Positions 6,697 through 14,726 of a stretch of DNA of 15,695 nt are shown piece by piece. The stretch's first letter is position 1. Each line of letters begins with the position of its first letter. A model generated the notes under the pieces. That model saw nothing but the letters and a program-made list of their open reading frames with translations, searched no databases and was not told the DNA's origin. Origin of the DNA: an uncultured Clostridia bacterium (lineage in GTDB: Bacteria; Bacillota; Clostridia; TANB77; CAG-508); the NCBI GenBank assembly GCA_934141475.1, contig CAKPCG010000034.1, positions 1 through 15,695 on the forward strand. The letters run 5' to 3'. The position numbers and the translations under genes were made by a program.

Positions 6697-6772
6697 ATTT
6701 ACTAACATCCCTTTCTAGGCAAAAATTTGATTTACAATATGGCATTTTAGTATTATTTTTCAAACTTTGCTC
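6692..6772 (-). promoter_or_regulatory. Leader/promoter element, copy A (shared with sufS)
   Basis: On the minus strand this leader shows, in order, AAAGTTTGAAA, TAAT, AATCAAATTTT, TGCCTAGAAAGG, ATG and GTAAATATGGA. The same blocks in the same order and at nearly the same distances precede sufS (13478-13556). TTGAAA (6758-6763) can serve as a -35, with TATTGT (6734-6739) at 18 bp as a weak -10. Whether the conserved part is a promoter, an operator or an RNA element is not clear. Confidence 0.5.
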
Positions 6773-6870
6773 ATTTTATTTATATCATAATTGTATTTAA
6801 AAAGCAATATTTATTTTTACAAAATCCACATTATGTAACCAAATAACAAATCATCTTCTTCCTGTATTTT

Positions 6871-6896
6871 CATAGGCACAATTTATTGTGCCTATG
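6871..6896. repeat. Perfect 11-bp inverted repeat between divergent genes
   Basis: CATAGGCACAA (6871-6881) and TTGTGCCTATG (6886-6896) form a perfect 11-bp stem with a 4-base loop, TTTA. It sits between the leaders of a minus-strand gene and a plus-strand gene. The tails (TTTATTATATTT on the plus strand) are only weakly T-rich, so it may be a terminator left from a lost gene, an operator, or a transcription barrier between divergent units. Confidence 0.55.
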
Positions 6897-6970
6897 TTTA
6901 TTATATTTCAGTAATTCTTTATAATTAATAAATTTAATATCAAATATTTACAATTAATAAAAATTTCTAT

Positions 6971-6999
6971 TTGAAAAAAAACATAAAATATAATATAAT
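6971..6999 (+). promoter_or_regulatory. Promoter of the plus-strand membrane-protein gene
   Basis: TTGAAA (6971-6976), a 17-bp spacer and TATAAT (6994-6999) form a near-consensus housekeeping promoter. Transcription would start near 7006, followed by GGAGG at 7012-7016 and ATG at 7025. This rules out the longer frame that opens with the TTG of the -35 element. Confidence 0.8.
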
Positions 7000-7024
7000 A
7001 CCAAAAAAAATGGAGGAAAATTTT

Positions 7025-7663
7025 ATGAAAAAAAGGTTATTAAAAATACTATGCTTTTTTATATTATGTATATTTATTTTATATATAATATATTCTATAA
7101 TTAAATTTTTTAAACTAAATTCAATACAAAACTCTAACTTAAGACTTCAAACAGAAAAAAATTATTCTTTCACCATAGAATCATATGACGAAAACAACAA
7201 AGAATCCATAGAAGTTATAAAATGTTTCTATAAAGATGGAAAATCAAAAAAAATCACATACAAAGATGGGAAAGAAAATTTGATTGAATGGCAAGACACT
7301 ACTACAAATGAAAACATAATAGTTAGACCAACTGCTTCAAAAGCTTCTACCGGAACATCTAAAATCGAGCTTGTTAATATTCCAAGATTAGAAAAAATAG
7401 GCCTTCTAAATAGTTTTATTACATCTTTGAGCTCAACTAACCTCGAAGGAATCAACTGTTATATAATTAACTCTAGAAACAATACAATCTATATCGAAAA
7501 AGATAATGGATTTATCTTACAAAGGAAAGGTGCTAATATAATTACCGATAAAAATCAATCAAATAGAATTATTAATTTTAAAGATCTTAAGTTTGACTTT
7601 GTTTCGGAAGAAGATGTTTCCAAACCTGATTTAACTGGATATCAAATAGACAATATTGTTTAA
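7025..7663 (+). CDS. Membrane-anchored protein, possibly LolA/RseB-like
   Basis: A 212-residue protein starting MKKRLLKILCFFILCIFILY, with a single hydrophobic N-terminal anchor (about residues 5-27) and an extracytoplasmic domain. The domain is beta-rich: NYSFTIESYDENN, EVIKCFYKDGKSKKITYKDG, LEGINCYIINSRNNTIYIEK and DNGFILQRKGAN. The pattern of a protein that ties a bound cofactor to 'YIEKDNGFILQ' recalls LolA/RseB-like lipoprotein-sorting folds that are common in Firmicutes ('YIDKETGLPLR'). This is a weak structural resemblance. Binding site GGAGG is 8 bases before the ATG; the start at 6971 would place codons over the promoter. It is the only plus-strand gene and is separated from its convergent neighbour by a shared terminator. 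Function unknown. Confidence 0.65.
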   Translation: MKKRLLKILCFFILCIFILYIIYSIIKFFKLNSIQNSNLRLQTEKNYSFTIESYDENNKESIEVIKCFYKDGKSKKITYKDGKENLIEWQDTTTNENIIVRPTASKASTGTSKIELVNIPRLEKIGLLNSFITSLSSTNLEGINCYIINSRNNTIYIEKDNGFILQRKGANIITDKNQSNRIINFKDLKFDFVSEEDVSKPDLTGYQIDNIV

Positions 7664-7680
7664 TATATACAGAATTAAAT

Positions 7681-7720
7681 AAAAAATAGCTAAAGACTTA
7701 AACTGTTTTTAGCTATTTTT
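7681..7720. terminator. Shared bidirectional terminator between convergent genes
   Basis: AAAAATAGCTAAA (7682-7694) pairs with TTTAGCTATTTTT (7708-7720), a 13-bp perfect stem with A and T runs on its two sides. It lies between the stop of the plus-strand gene (7663) and the stop of the minus-strand gene (7727) and can end both transcripts. Confidence 0.85.
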
Positions 7721-7726
7721 AATTTA

Positions 7727-8851
7727 TTATCTACTTTCACTATAAATATAATCCATTGTATGTCCACCTATTATTTCTCCTGTTGTTGCATCCACAAAGT
7801 AACTATATGCTCCTTCTGTATATCTTTTTACTATATCTGTAAAATTATCTTCATATTTTATAACAACTACCCATGCTTTCCTTATTTTATCATCTACCTT
7901 ATAATAATTTCTTTCTTCAATTGGATAATTAGGTGTTTGCATTTGTTCATAATATTTGCCTGTATTATTTATTCTGTCATAAGCATCAGCATTCATTTTT
8001 ACAACCATTAATTTAGTTTTAGTGCTTTCAACCTTGTTTGTTGTTACTTTTTCGTCCTCTTTTAATGCTATATTTATTGCTTCATTTTCTGTTATTGTAA
8101 CATCATTATTATCAAATGCAATATTTTCAACTCTAAACATTTCTAAATTCATATTTTTTGATTCTACTGTTATAGCAATGTATTCATAAGGATTATATAT
8201 ATCTCCATATTTTTTATTATATGTCACTGTCATCCTAAATCCAGAGCCAGTTTGTGTTCCTTCATTGTTTACTGACTGAATGTCTGTAATTTCATATTCA
8301 CCATTTTTATATCCAAATAATTTATAATATTTATTCGCTAATTCTTTTGCTTGATCTTCGGTTATATATTTACTTGTATCTTGCGTGTTTTTATTATTAT
8401 CCCATATGTCAAAAAATTCTCCTGTTTGCCCATCAATAGATATTTCATAATTATCTTGTGTATTAAATCGATACATTATTTTATCTTGATCAAATTCTTT
8501 ATAATGATTTGTTCCTACTATATTACAATTAAATCCTATTTGTTTTAATTTTTCTATTGCAACTTTTTTAGCATCTTCTTCTGATATATTTTTTTCCTTG
8601 CTTTCTTCTGTTATTTCAGTCATTTTATCATAATCTCCTGAAGAGAGTTCTATTTTTTCTGGTGTTTTCCAAATGGTTTCGTAAACTTTACTACCTGCAA
8701 ATACAACTCCTGTACTTAATATTATTCCAATAATTGCTGTAACTATTGTTTTCAAAATATTTTTTGTTTTATTTTCCATAACTATATCATTCTCCTCTTT
8801 AATTTTTGATATAGCAATTTTGGTTTTGATTTTATTTTTATCAAATTCCAT
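7727..8851 (-). CDS. PepSY-repeat membrane protein, probable anti-sigma factor
   Basis: About 374 residues. A short, charged N-terminus (about 30 residues, cytoplasmic) is followed by one membrane segment (NILKTIVTAIIGIILSTGVV) and a large outside part. The outside part has three PepSY-like units, each starting with an acidic 'ISEEDAKKVAIEKL', 'ITEDQAKELANKYY' or 'ITENEAINIALKED' helix; the first and last end in strands such as YEISIDGQTGEFFD and SYFVDATTGEIIGG. Such proteins encoded beside ECF sigma factors in clostridia commonly act as membrane-bound anti-sigma factors that sense envelope stress. The ATG (8849-8851) lies 2 bases after the sigma stop and uses GGAGG inside the sigma gene's last codons; a TTG overlapping the sigma TGA is also possible but too close to GGAGG. 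The anti-sigma role is inferred from position; the short N-terminus lacks a zinc motif. Confidence 0.75.
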   Translation of the reverse strand: MEFDKNKIKTKIAISKIKEENDIVMENKTKNILKTIVTAIIGIILSTGVVFAGSKVYETIWKTPEKIELSSGDYDKMTEITEESKEKNISEEDAKKVAIEKLKQIGFNCNIVGTNHYKEFDQDKIMYRFNTQDNYEISIDGQTGEFFDIWDNNKNTQDTSKYITEDQAKELANKYYKLFGYKNGEYEITDIQSVNNEGTQTGSGFRMTVTYNKKYGDIYNPYEYIAITVESKNMNLEMFRVENIAFDNNDVTITENEAINIALKEDEKVTTNKVESTKTKLMVVKMNADAYDRINNTGKYYEQMQTPNYPIEERNYYKVDDKIRKAWVVVIKYEDNFTDIVKRYTEGAYSYFVDATTGEIIGGHTMDYIYSESR

Positions 8852-8853
8852 CT

Positions 8854-9381
8854 TCAATTTCCTCCATTATTCAATTCTTTTTTTATCTTTTTTCGTATTC
8901 TATGTAATCTCGTTTTTACATTTAATTCAGAAATATTTAATTTTTTTGCTATATCTTTAATTGGTATAGATGAATAATAAAATAAATTTACAATTTTTAT
9001 ATCGATATTTTTTAGTCCTTTTATTTTTTGTTCTATATCATAAATTAACTCTCTTTCGTTCTCATACATATTAACACTATTTTTTATGTCATTTTCAAAA
9101 TCTTCAATGTCATAATTGATTTTATTTTTTCTATATTTTTCCTTTATTAAATTTCTAGTTATTCCAGCTAAATATGAACTTAATTCTACATTTATGTTTA
9201 ATCTTTTTTGATTTTTCCATAATATGAAAAATGTATCTGAAAATATTTCTTCTTTATCTTCAAATGACAAATTACAATTTGTTCCATTGTTTATTATTGT
9301 TGTTATATATGGCGTAAATTCTTCTATTACTTTATCTATATTTAATTCATTGTTTTTATAATATTTTTCTAAATGTTTCAA
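8854..9381 (-). CDS. ECF-type RNA polymerase sigma factor
   Basis: A 175-residue sigma-70 family protein. Region 2 is around residues 15-85, with EEIFSDTFFILWKN (44-57) and LSSYLAGITRNLIKEKYRK (68-84) as the core and promoter -10 reading parts. Region 4 is around 115-170: IKIVNLFYYSSIPIKDIAKK, LNISELNVKTRLHRIRKKIK, the usual helix-turn-helix for the -35. No region 1 or 3 is present, as in ECF sigma factors. The start is a TTG (9379-9381) after AAGGAG with a 9-base spacer. It ends TGA, and the last codons include the ribosome binding site of the next gene, so the two are translationally linked. A TGTAACC motif upstream suggests autoregulation. Probable stress-response regulator. Confidence 0.9.
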   Translation of the reverse strand: MKHLEKYYKNNELNIDKVIEEFTPYITTIINNGTNCNLSFEDKEEIFSDTFFILWKNQKRLNINVELSSYLAGITRNLIKEKYRKNKINYDIEDFENDIKNSVNMYENERELIYDIEQKIKGLKNIDIKIVNLFYYSSIPIKDIAKKLNISELNVKTRLHRIRKKIKKELNNGGN

Positions 9382-9410
9382 CTTAAAAAACTCCTTTATA
9401 AGACATCTTA

Positions 9411-9449
9411 CATTTATATAGTGTGGTTTTTAAAACAAAAGGTTACACT
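9411..9449 (-). promoter_or_regulatory. Candidate ECF-type, self-regulated promoter
   Basis: On the minus strand TGTAACC (9441-9447) is followed after about 18 bases by ACTATA (9415-9420). AAC-containing -35 elements are typical of ECF promoters, and this one stands directly before the sigma gene. The TTGAAA/TATAAT type seen before other genes is absent here. Confidence 0.45.
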
Positions 9450-9484
9450 TTAATTTAAATTTTTATAAATCATTTAACATATAA

Positions 9485-9526
9485 AATAAACCCAAATTAT
9501 TAAACTTTTGCCTAATAATTTGGGTT
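9485..9526 (-). terminator. Terminator at the end of the sufS-tag unit
   Basis: AACCCAAATTATTA (9513-9526, minus strand) and TAATAATTTGGGTT (9489-9502) form a perfect 14-bp stem around a 10-base loop, followed on the minus strand by TTATTTTAT. It begins 29 bases after the tag stop codon and closes the sufS-sufU-mnmA-rdgB-tag unit before the sigma promoter. Confidence 0.85.
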
Positions 9527-9554
9527 CAATTTCTTTGCTAAGTCTTTAGCTTTT

Positions 9555-10094
9555 TTATTTTTTATACATAAAACAATTTTTATCGTGTGAATATATAATT
9601 CCTATTGCTTGCAAATATGAATAAATAATTGTACTTCCAACAAATTTCATACCTCTTTTTTGCAAATCTTTCGATATTTTATCTGATAAGTCATTTGTGG
9701 TATTATCTATTTCATAAATAATAGTATCATTTGTAAAGTTCTTTAAATAGTTATGAAAACTACCATATTCATTTTGTATATTTTTAAATATTTTACTATT
9801 ATTTATAGTTGCATTTATCTTTAATTTATTTCTTATAATATTTTTATTTTCTATTAGTTCTCTTATTTTTTGTTCGTTGTATTCACAAACCTTGTCTATA
9901 TTAAAATTATCAAATGCTTCTTTAAAACTTTGTCTTTTATTTAATACACATTCCCAAGATAGACCTGCTTGAAATGATTCTAATATTAGCATCTCATATA
10001 AGTATTCATCATTTAGATTTAACTTGCACCATTCTTCATCATGATATTTTATATATAGTTCATTTTTTAAATTACACCACTTACATCTTTTCAT
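9555..10094 (-). CDS. tag: DNA-3-methyladenine glycosylase I
   Basis: A 179-residue Tag protein that removes 3-methyladenine from DNA and starts base excision repair. The N-terminus KRCKWCN...YIKYHDEEW provides zinc ligands C4 and H18; LILESFQAGLSWECVL contains the catalytic-site E39 and W47; KDLQKRGMKFVGSTIIYSYL followed by QAIGIIYSHDKNCF gives the helix-hairpin-helix-like part and the last zinc ligands H170 and C174. Family length is 180-195, so it is complete. The ATG overlaps the end of the NTP pyrophosphatase gene by 14 bases, with AGAGGT inside that gene, implying translational coupling. W47 and other Trp are TGG. It is the last gene of the sufS unit. Confidence 0.93.
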   Translation of the reverse strand: MKRCKWCNLKNELYIKYHDEEWCKLNLNDEYLYEMLILESFQAGLSWECVLNKRQSFKEAFDNFNIDKVCEYNEQKIRELIENKNIIRNKLKINATINNSKIFKNIQNEYGSFHNYLKNFTNDTIIYEIDNTTNDLSDKISKDLQKRGMKFVGSTIIYSYLQAIGIIYSHDKNCFMYKK

Positions 10095-10698
10095 AATGTT
10101 TTACCTCTTGAACTATAAACTTAATAACATCACTTTCTTCTTCATGAACCATTTTTTTATCTTCTTCTGTCATATCTACAAAGTATTTTCCTATTTTTTT
10201 GTTAATCGAAATTGTGTTAAGAGGATATCCTGGTTGTATTTTTTTGGCTGGTTTATCAACTATGTAAAAGTTTTCTTTACTCCATGTATATGTACTTTCT
10301 TTTCCATCTTTTATTAAAGATATTCCATAAACCCATCTACATGTTAATTTTCCATCTTTTCCATATTCTTTTGCAAGATTTTGGTAATATTTAATCATCT
10401 CATCATCATTAAGTCTTTTTCCATTTATTCTTCTTACATGTGTTCCTGGTTGTTTTTCATCTGGTACATCTTCTATGTATAAATTGTCATCCATTGCAAG
10501 CACTGGTAAGTTAGATATTTTAGCATATTCACGTGCTTTTATTTTTGCATTTTCTACCGCGTCTTTTCCATTTTCATTTACTTCGATTTGTTTTTCTAAT
10601 TTGTCTATTGTAACTATTTCTATGCCATTTTCTAACAATCCTTTTTGAAATCTTTTTATCTTGCTTTGATTATTTGTTGCAAATAAAATTTTGTACAT
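10081..10698 (-). CDS. HAM1/RdgB-family non-canonical purine NTP pyrophosphatase
   Basis: A 205-residue protein of the HAM1/RdgB (ITPase) family, which hydrolyses dITP, ITP or XTP to the monophosphate so that deaminated purines are not built into DNA or RNA. KILFATNNQSKIKRF is the N-terminal family signature (normally ATxNxxKxxE), ENAKIKAREYAK the conserved helix before the active site, and LAMDDNLYIEDV with D70-D71 the acidic metal-binding part. The usual sequence there is DDSGLxVDAL; DDNLY is a divergent form, as is PGTHVRR for PGVxSAR. I therefore do not assign the symbol rdgB outright. The binding site AGGGGGA is very near the ATG. It lies 14 bases after mnmA and overlaps tag. Confidence 0.8.
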   Translation of the reverse strand: MYKILFATNNQSKIKRFQKGLLENGIEIVTIDKLEKQIEVNENGKDAVENAKIKAREYAKISNLPVLAMDDNLYIEDVPDEKQPGTHVRRINGKRLNDDEMIKYYQNLAKEYGKDGKLTCRWVYGISLIKDGKESTYTWSKENFYIVDKPAKKIQPGYPLNTISINKKIGKYFVDMTEEDKKMVHEEESDVIKFIVQEVKHYEKM

Positions 10699-10712
10699 AA
10701 GTCCCCCTATTT

Positions 10713-11771
<1,059 letters not shown>

Positions 11772-11772
11772 A

Positions 11773-12243
11773 TTATTTACAACAGCAATTAATGCTTCCT
11801 TTCCCATTTTCTTCATTTTTGTTTAATATATCTTCTAATGTATGCCATGCTAAAAGAGCACATTTTACTCTTGCTGGCATATTTGCTATATTTTTAAAAG
11901 CAATTGCATCTTCTAATTTTTCTAAATCTTTTTCATCTTGTTTTTCTCTTTTTATCATTTCTATAAAAGTTTTTATTATTTTTTTTGCTTCTTCTACAGT
12001 CTTACCTTTCAAAGTATCTATCATTATTGATGTTGATGCTTGTGAAATTGCACATCCATGTCCTAAAAATGCCATATCTTCAATTTTGTTTCCATCTAGT
12101 TTTACTTCTAAGGTTATTTCATCTCCACAATTTGGATTGTGTCCAATTTCTTCGTAGCTAACATCATTCAATTTCTTTTTGTTATATGAATTCATGCTAT
12201 GTTCCATTATTAATTCATTGTAAATATTATCTAAATCTTCCAC
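11773..12243 (-). CDS. sufU: SufU-type sulfur acceptor / Fe-S assembly protein
   Basis: A 156-residue SufU/IscU-like protein. Zinc and sulfur ligands are at C39 and D41 (NPNCGDE), C64 (GHGCAISQAS) and C128 (ARVKCALLAWHTLE), the pattern of Firmicute SufU. SufU takes the persulfide sulfur from SufS by ligand swap at its zinc and passes it on to SufB-containing scaffold. GTG start (12241-12243) after AAAGG with an 8-base spacer. It lies 21 bases after the true end of sufS and one base before mnmA. After the usual end of the family (about residue 140) there is an acidic linker and a tail ending in three adjacent cysteines (C153-C155), which is not typical. SufS-SufU-MnmA order fits a sulfur relay. 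Confidence 0.93.
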   Translation of the reverse strand: MEDLDNIYNELIMEHSMNSYNKKKLNDVSYEEIGHNPNCGDEITLEVKLDGNKIEDMAFLGHGCAISQASTSIMIDTLKGKTVEEAKKIIKTFIEMIKREKQDEKDLEKLEDAIAFKNIANMPARVKCALLAWHTLEDILNKNEENGKGSINCCCK

Positions 12244-12264
12244 TTTATTTACCTTTCTTATATT

Positions 12265-13483
12265 TTATTTTGTAATAATATATTTTTTAAACATTTTATA
12301 TGCCTTGTCCAATCCTTTTACAAGTCTATCTATATCTTCTTTAGTATTGTAAAAATAAAAACTTGCTCTACATGTAGAATCAATTCCTAAAAACCTCATA
12401 AGTGGTTGTGCACAATGGTTTCCGAGAACGTACACATACTCCTTCTGAATCTAAAATACTTGCTACATCATGTGGATGTACTCCCTTTATGTTAAAAGAT
12501 ATTACACTTGAATGATTTTCTTTATTAGGTGTCATATATAAATCTAAATAGTCTAATTTAGATAATTTTTCTCTTGCATACGAAATTAATTCTTCTTCTA
12601 TTTTTGCAATTTTATCGTAACCAATATTTTCGATATAATCAATTGCTGCACCTAATCCTACTACACCTTCAACATTTTGTGTTCCTGCTTCAAATTTGTT
12701 TGGTAATGGTGCAAATGTTGTATTTTGTTCGTAAACATATTCTATCATATCTCCACCCATTAAAAAAGGTGTCATTTTATTTAACAATTCTTTTTTACCA
12801 TAAAGAACTCCTATTCCAAGTGGTGCAAGCATTTTATGACCAGAAAATACCATAAAATCTGCATCTAAATCTTGTACGTCTATTTTCATATGAGGAATGC
12901 TTTGAGAGGCATCTAATAATACAACTGCACCTTTTTTATGTGCATAATTTATTATTTTTTTCACATTATTTATTGTTCCAAGCACATTAGACACATGCGA
13001 AATTCCAACAATTTTTGTATTATCTGTAATTTTATTTTTAATTTCCTCATCAGAAATTTCATATTCATCATTTATATACATATAATTTAATTTAGCTCCC
13101 GTAACTTTTCTAACTTTTTGCCATGGCACTAAATTTGAATGATGTTCCATTATAGAAATTACAATTTCATCATTTTTATTTAAATTTTCCATTCCATAAG
13201 AATAAGCAACTAAATTTAAACTTTCTGAAGCATTTTTACTAAAAATTATTTCTTCTCTATGCTTAGCATTTATAAATTTTGCAATCTTAGTTCTTGTATT
13301 TTCATAAACTTCGGTTGCTTCCATACTTAAAGTATATGCTCCTCTATGTGGATTTGCATTAAAATTTTCATAAAATTTTTTTATTTCTTCAATAACTTGT
13401 TTTGGTTTTTGAGTTGTTGCTCCACTGTCTAAATATGCTATATTTTGATTTAGTAATAGCGGAAAGTCTTTTTTTATATCCAT
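12265..13483 (-). pseudogene. sufS: Cysteine desulfurase SufS with a one-base frameshift
   Basis: A class V aminotransferase-type, PLP-dependent enzyme that removes sulfur from cysteine. YLDSGATTQKP, NPHRGAYTLS, IMEHHSNLVPW, GISHVSNVLG, VVLLDASQS and FSGHKMLAP (PLP lysine K221, counted from the first ATG) are all present. The uninterrupted frame ends at 12380 with an unrelated tail after VRS. Leaving out one base, G at 12424, restores RSGNHCAQPLM, then RFLGIDSTCRASFYFYN and a natural end at 12265 (about 405 residues, normal for SufS). The lost part includes the catalytic Cys (RSGNHC). Because sufU and mnmA depend on it and no second copy is seen, a sequencing or assembly error is as likely as a true mutation. 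I prefer the ATG at 13481-13483 to the one four codons upstream, which touches the AAAGG. Confidence 0.9.
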
Positions 13484-13556
13484 TTTTACCTGCATTCCTT
13501 TCTTTCAAGGCACAAAATTTGATTAAAATTATTTAACAATTACTTTCAAACTTTTC
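13484..13556 (-). promoter_or_regulatory. Leader/promoter element of sufS, copy B
   Basis: On the minus strand this leader has AAAGTTTGAAA, TAAT, AATCAAATTTT, TGCCTTGAAAG, GGAATG and GTAAAAATGGA, in the order seen before the DUF2007-like gene. TTGAAA (13544-13549) and TTTAAT (13522-13527) at 16 bp could be a promoter for a sufS-led unit after the hairpin at 13572-13627. Confidence 0.5.
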
Positions 13557-13571
13557 TCCTTTTTCATGAAT

Positions 13572-13627
13572 ATTTTTTATAAAGCCGGCTCTTTTAGGAG
13601 TAAATTTCACCGAAAAGAACCGGTCTT
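13572..13627 (-). terminator. Strong hairpin between sufD and sufS
   Basis: On the minus strand AAGACCGGTTCTTTTCGG (starting at 13627) pairs with CCTAAAAGAGCCGGCTT, about 16 pairs with one bulge and a G-U pair. It is the most GC-rich stretch nearby. The T-run after it is short (CTTTATA), so termination may be partial. It starts 21 bases after the sufD stop and separates sufBD from the sufS unit, which has its own possible promoter. Confidence 0.6.
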
Positions 13628-13648
13628 AATTTTAATAATTAAGAATTT

Positions 13649-14710
13649 TTATATACGCTTATCTATTTCTGCAAATATTTCGTTTTTTACTTCTTCATTT
13701 TCAATTTTTTCTAATGCACTATTAAATTGAGCTCTTACAATTAATCTTTGGGCATCTTTTTTACTTAATCCTCTTGTCATTAAATAAAATAGTTTTTTAC
13801 TGTCTATTTTTCCAGCAGCAGTTGAATGGTTTCCTTCTACATCTTCTTCAGTACATAATAGCATTGGAAGTGCTATAGATTTTGCATTTTCGGATAAAAT
13901 TGTACAATATTCATTTTCGTTTCCTTTTGCTTTTTTACAGCCTTTTTTAAAATCTATTGTTCCTTTAAAATGTTTTTTACAATTTCCGTTTATTGCTCCT
14001 TTTAAATCAATATCTACATTTGTTTTCTCTCCAAATGCTTCTACAATATAATTTAAATCTATTATCTGATTTTCTGTACCTAAATATATTGTTGTAATTT
14101 TATTGTCTGCACCTTTTTCTTCTAAATTTGTATAGTAATTTATAATGTTATTTTTTGCACCAAATTCCACTGTTACATAATTTACTTCAGCATTTTCTTT
14201 TAAGACATTTTCAATTGCAAAAAAATTGTTTACCTTATTATTTAATAAGTTTACTATTATAATATTTAGTTTAGAATTCTTTTCTGCTATTACCTTTAGT
14301 CTTCCATTATGATAATATTCTTCGTCTTCTTTTGATTTAAATCTTATAATTAATGTTCCACTCGCATTTTCATTTGAATTTATTAAAATATTTTCTACTA
14401 ATTCTCTATTTTCTTTAGAAAATGCAAAATTTAAAATTAGTTCTTCATCTAATTTTTCATCTATTTCTATTTTCAAATTTTTATTGGCATTTTCTTCATT
14501 TTGTTTTAACAAAATATCTCCATTTCCATATCTTAATGCCAAACTAAATTTTTCTTCTTTAATATTTACTTTATTTGATATTCCTTTAATATTTAATCCT
14601 TCAAATTTTGATATATTTTCTGGAATATTTACATTTTCTAATTTTATATTATTAATTTTGTAATTTCTTGCTGTTCTAATTGGAGTTTCATTTAATTTTA
14701 AACTAGTCAT
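13649..14710 (-). CDS. sufD: Fe-S cluster assembly protein SufD
   Basis: A 353-residue SufD-type protein, the partner of SufB in the SufBC2D scaffold complex that builds Fe-S clusters. The N-terminal and central parts form the poorly conserved beta-helix. The family end is clear: the EDVEGNHSTAAGKID stretch with the conserved His, SKKLFYLMTRGLSKKDAQRL and IVRAQFNSALEKI. It resembles the SufB end (IFYLMSRGLSEEDAKAMIVR), as expected of paralogues. The frame can be opened at a TTG overlapping the end of sufB (14734), but ATG 14708-14710 has AAAGGA at 7 bases and begins MTSLKLNETPIRTARNY, the better start. It is 16 bases after sufB and lies in the same transcript. Confidence 0.88.
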   Translation of the reverse strand: MTSLKLNETPIRTARNYKINNIKLENVNIPENISKFEGLNIKGISNKVNIKEEKFSLALRYGNGDILLKQNEENANKNLKIEIDEKLDEELILNFAFSKENRELVENILINSNENASGTLIIRFKSKEDEEYYHNGRLKVIAEKNSKLNIIIVNLLNNKVNNFFAIENVLKENAEVNYVTVEFGAKNNIINYYTNLEEKGADNKITTIYLGTENQIIDLNYIVEAFGEKTNVDIDLKGAINGNCKKHFKGTIDFKKGCKKAKGNENEYCTILSENAKSIALPMLLCTEEDVEGNHSTAAGKIDSKKLFYLMTRGLSKKDAQRLIVRAQFNSALEKIENEEVKNEIFAEIDKRI

Positions 14711-14726
14711 TTTTCTTCCTTTCTCT

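Noticed and set aside
6834..6840. Second ECF-type promoter (TGTAACC on the plus strand)
   Set aside because: No ACTATA-like element follows at 17-18 bases, and the downstream gene has a near-perfect housekeeping promoter.
6971..7024. Longer N-terminus for the plus-strand gene, starting with TTG at 6971
   Set aside because: This TTG is the first half of the -35 element, and TATAAT lies inside the proposed codons. The ATG at 7025 has GGAGG at the right distance.
9505..9556. C-terminal extension of Tag by slippage in the A run (reading KNKKAKDLAKKLNPNY)
   Set aside because: The frame looks protein-like, but Tag is already full length at MYKK and the extension runs into the terminator stem.
11772..11816. 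Longer MnmA start at 11816 inside sufU
   Set aside because: The 15 extra residues are the sufU tail read in another frame and do not fit the MnmA family start MENKKVLLGMSGG.
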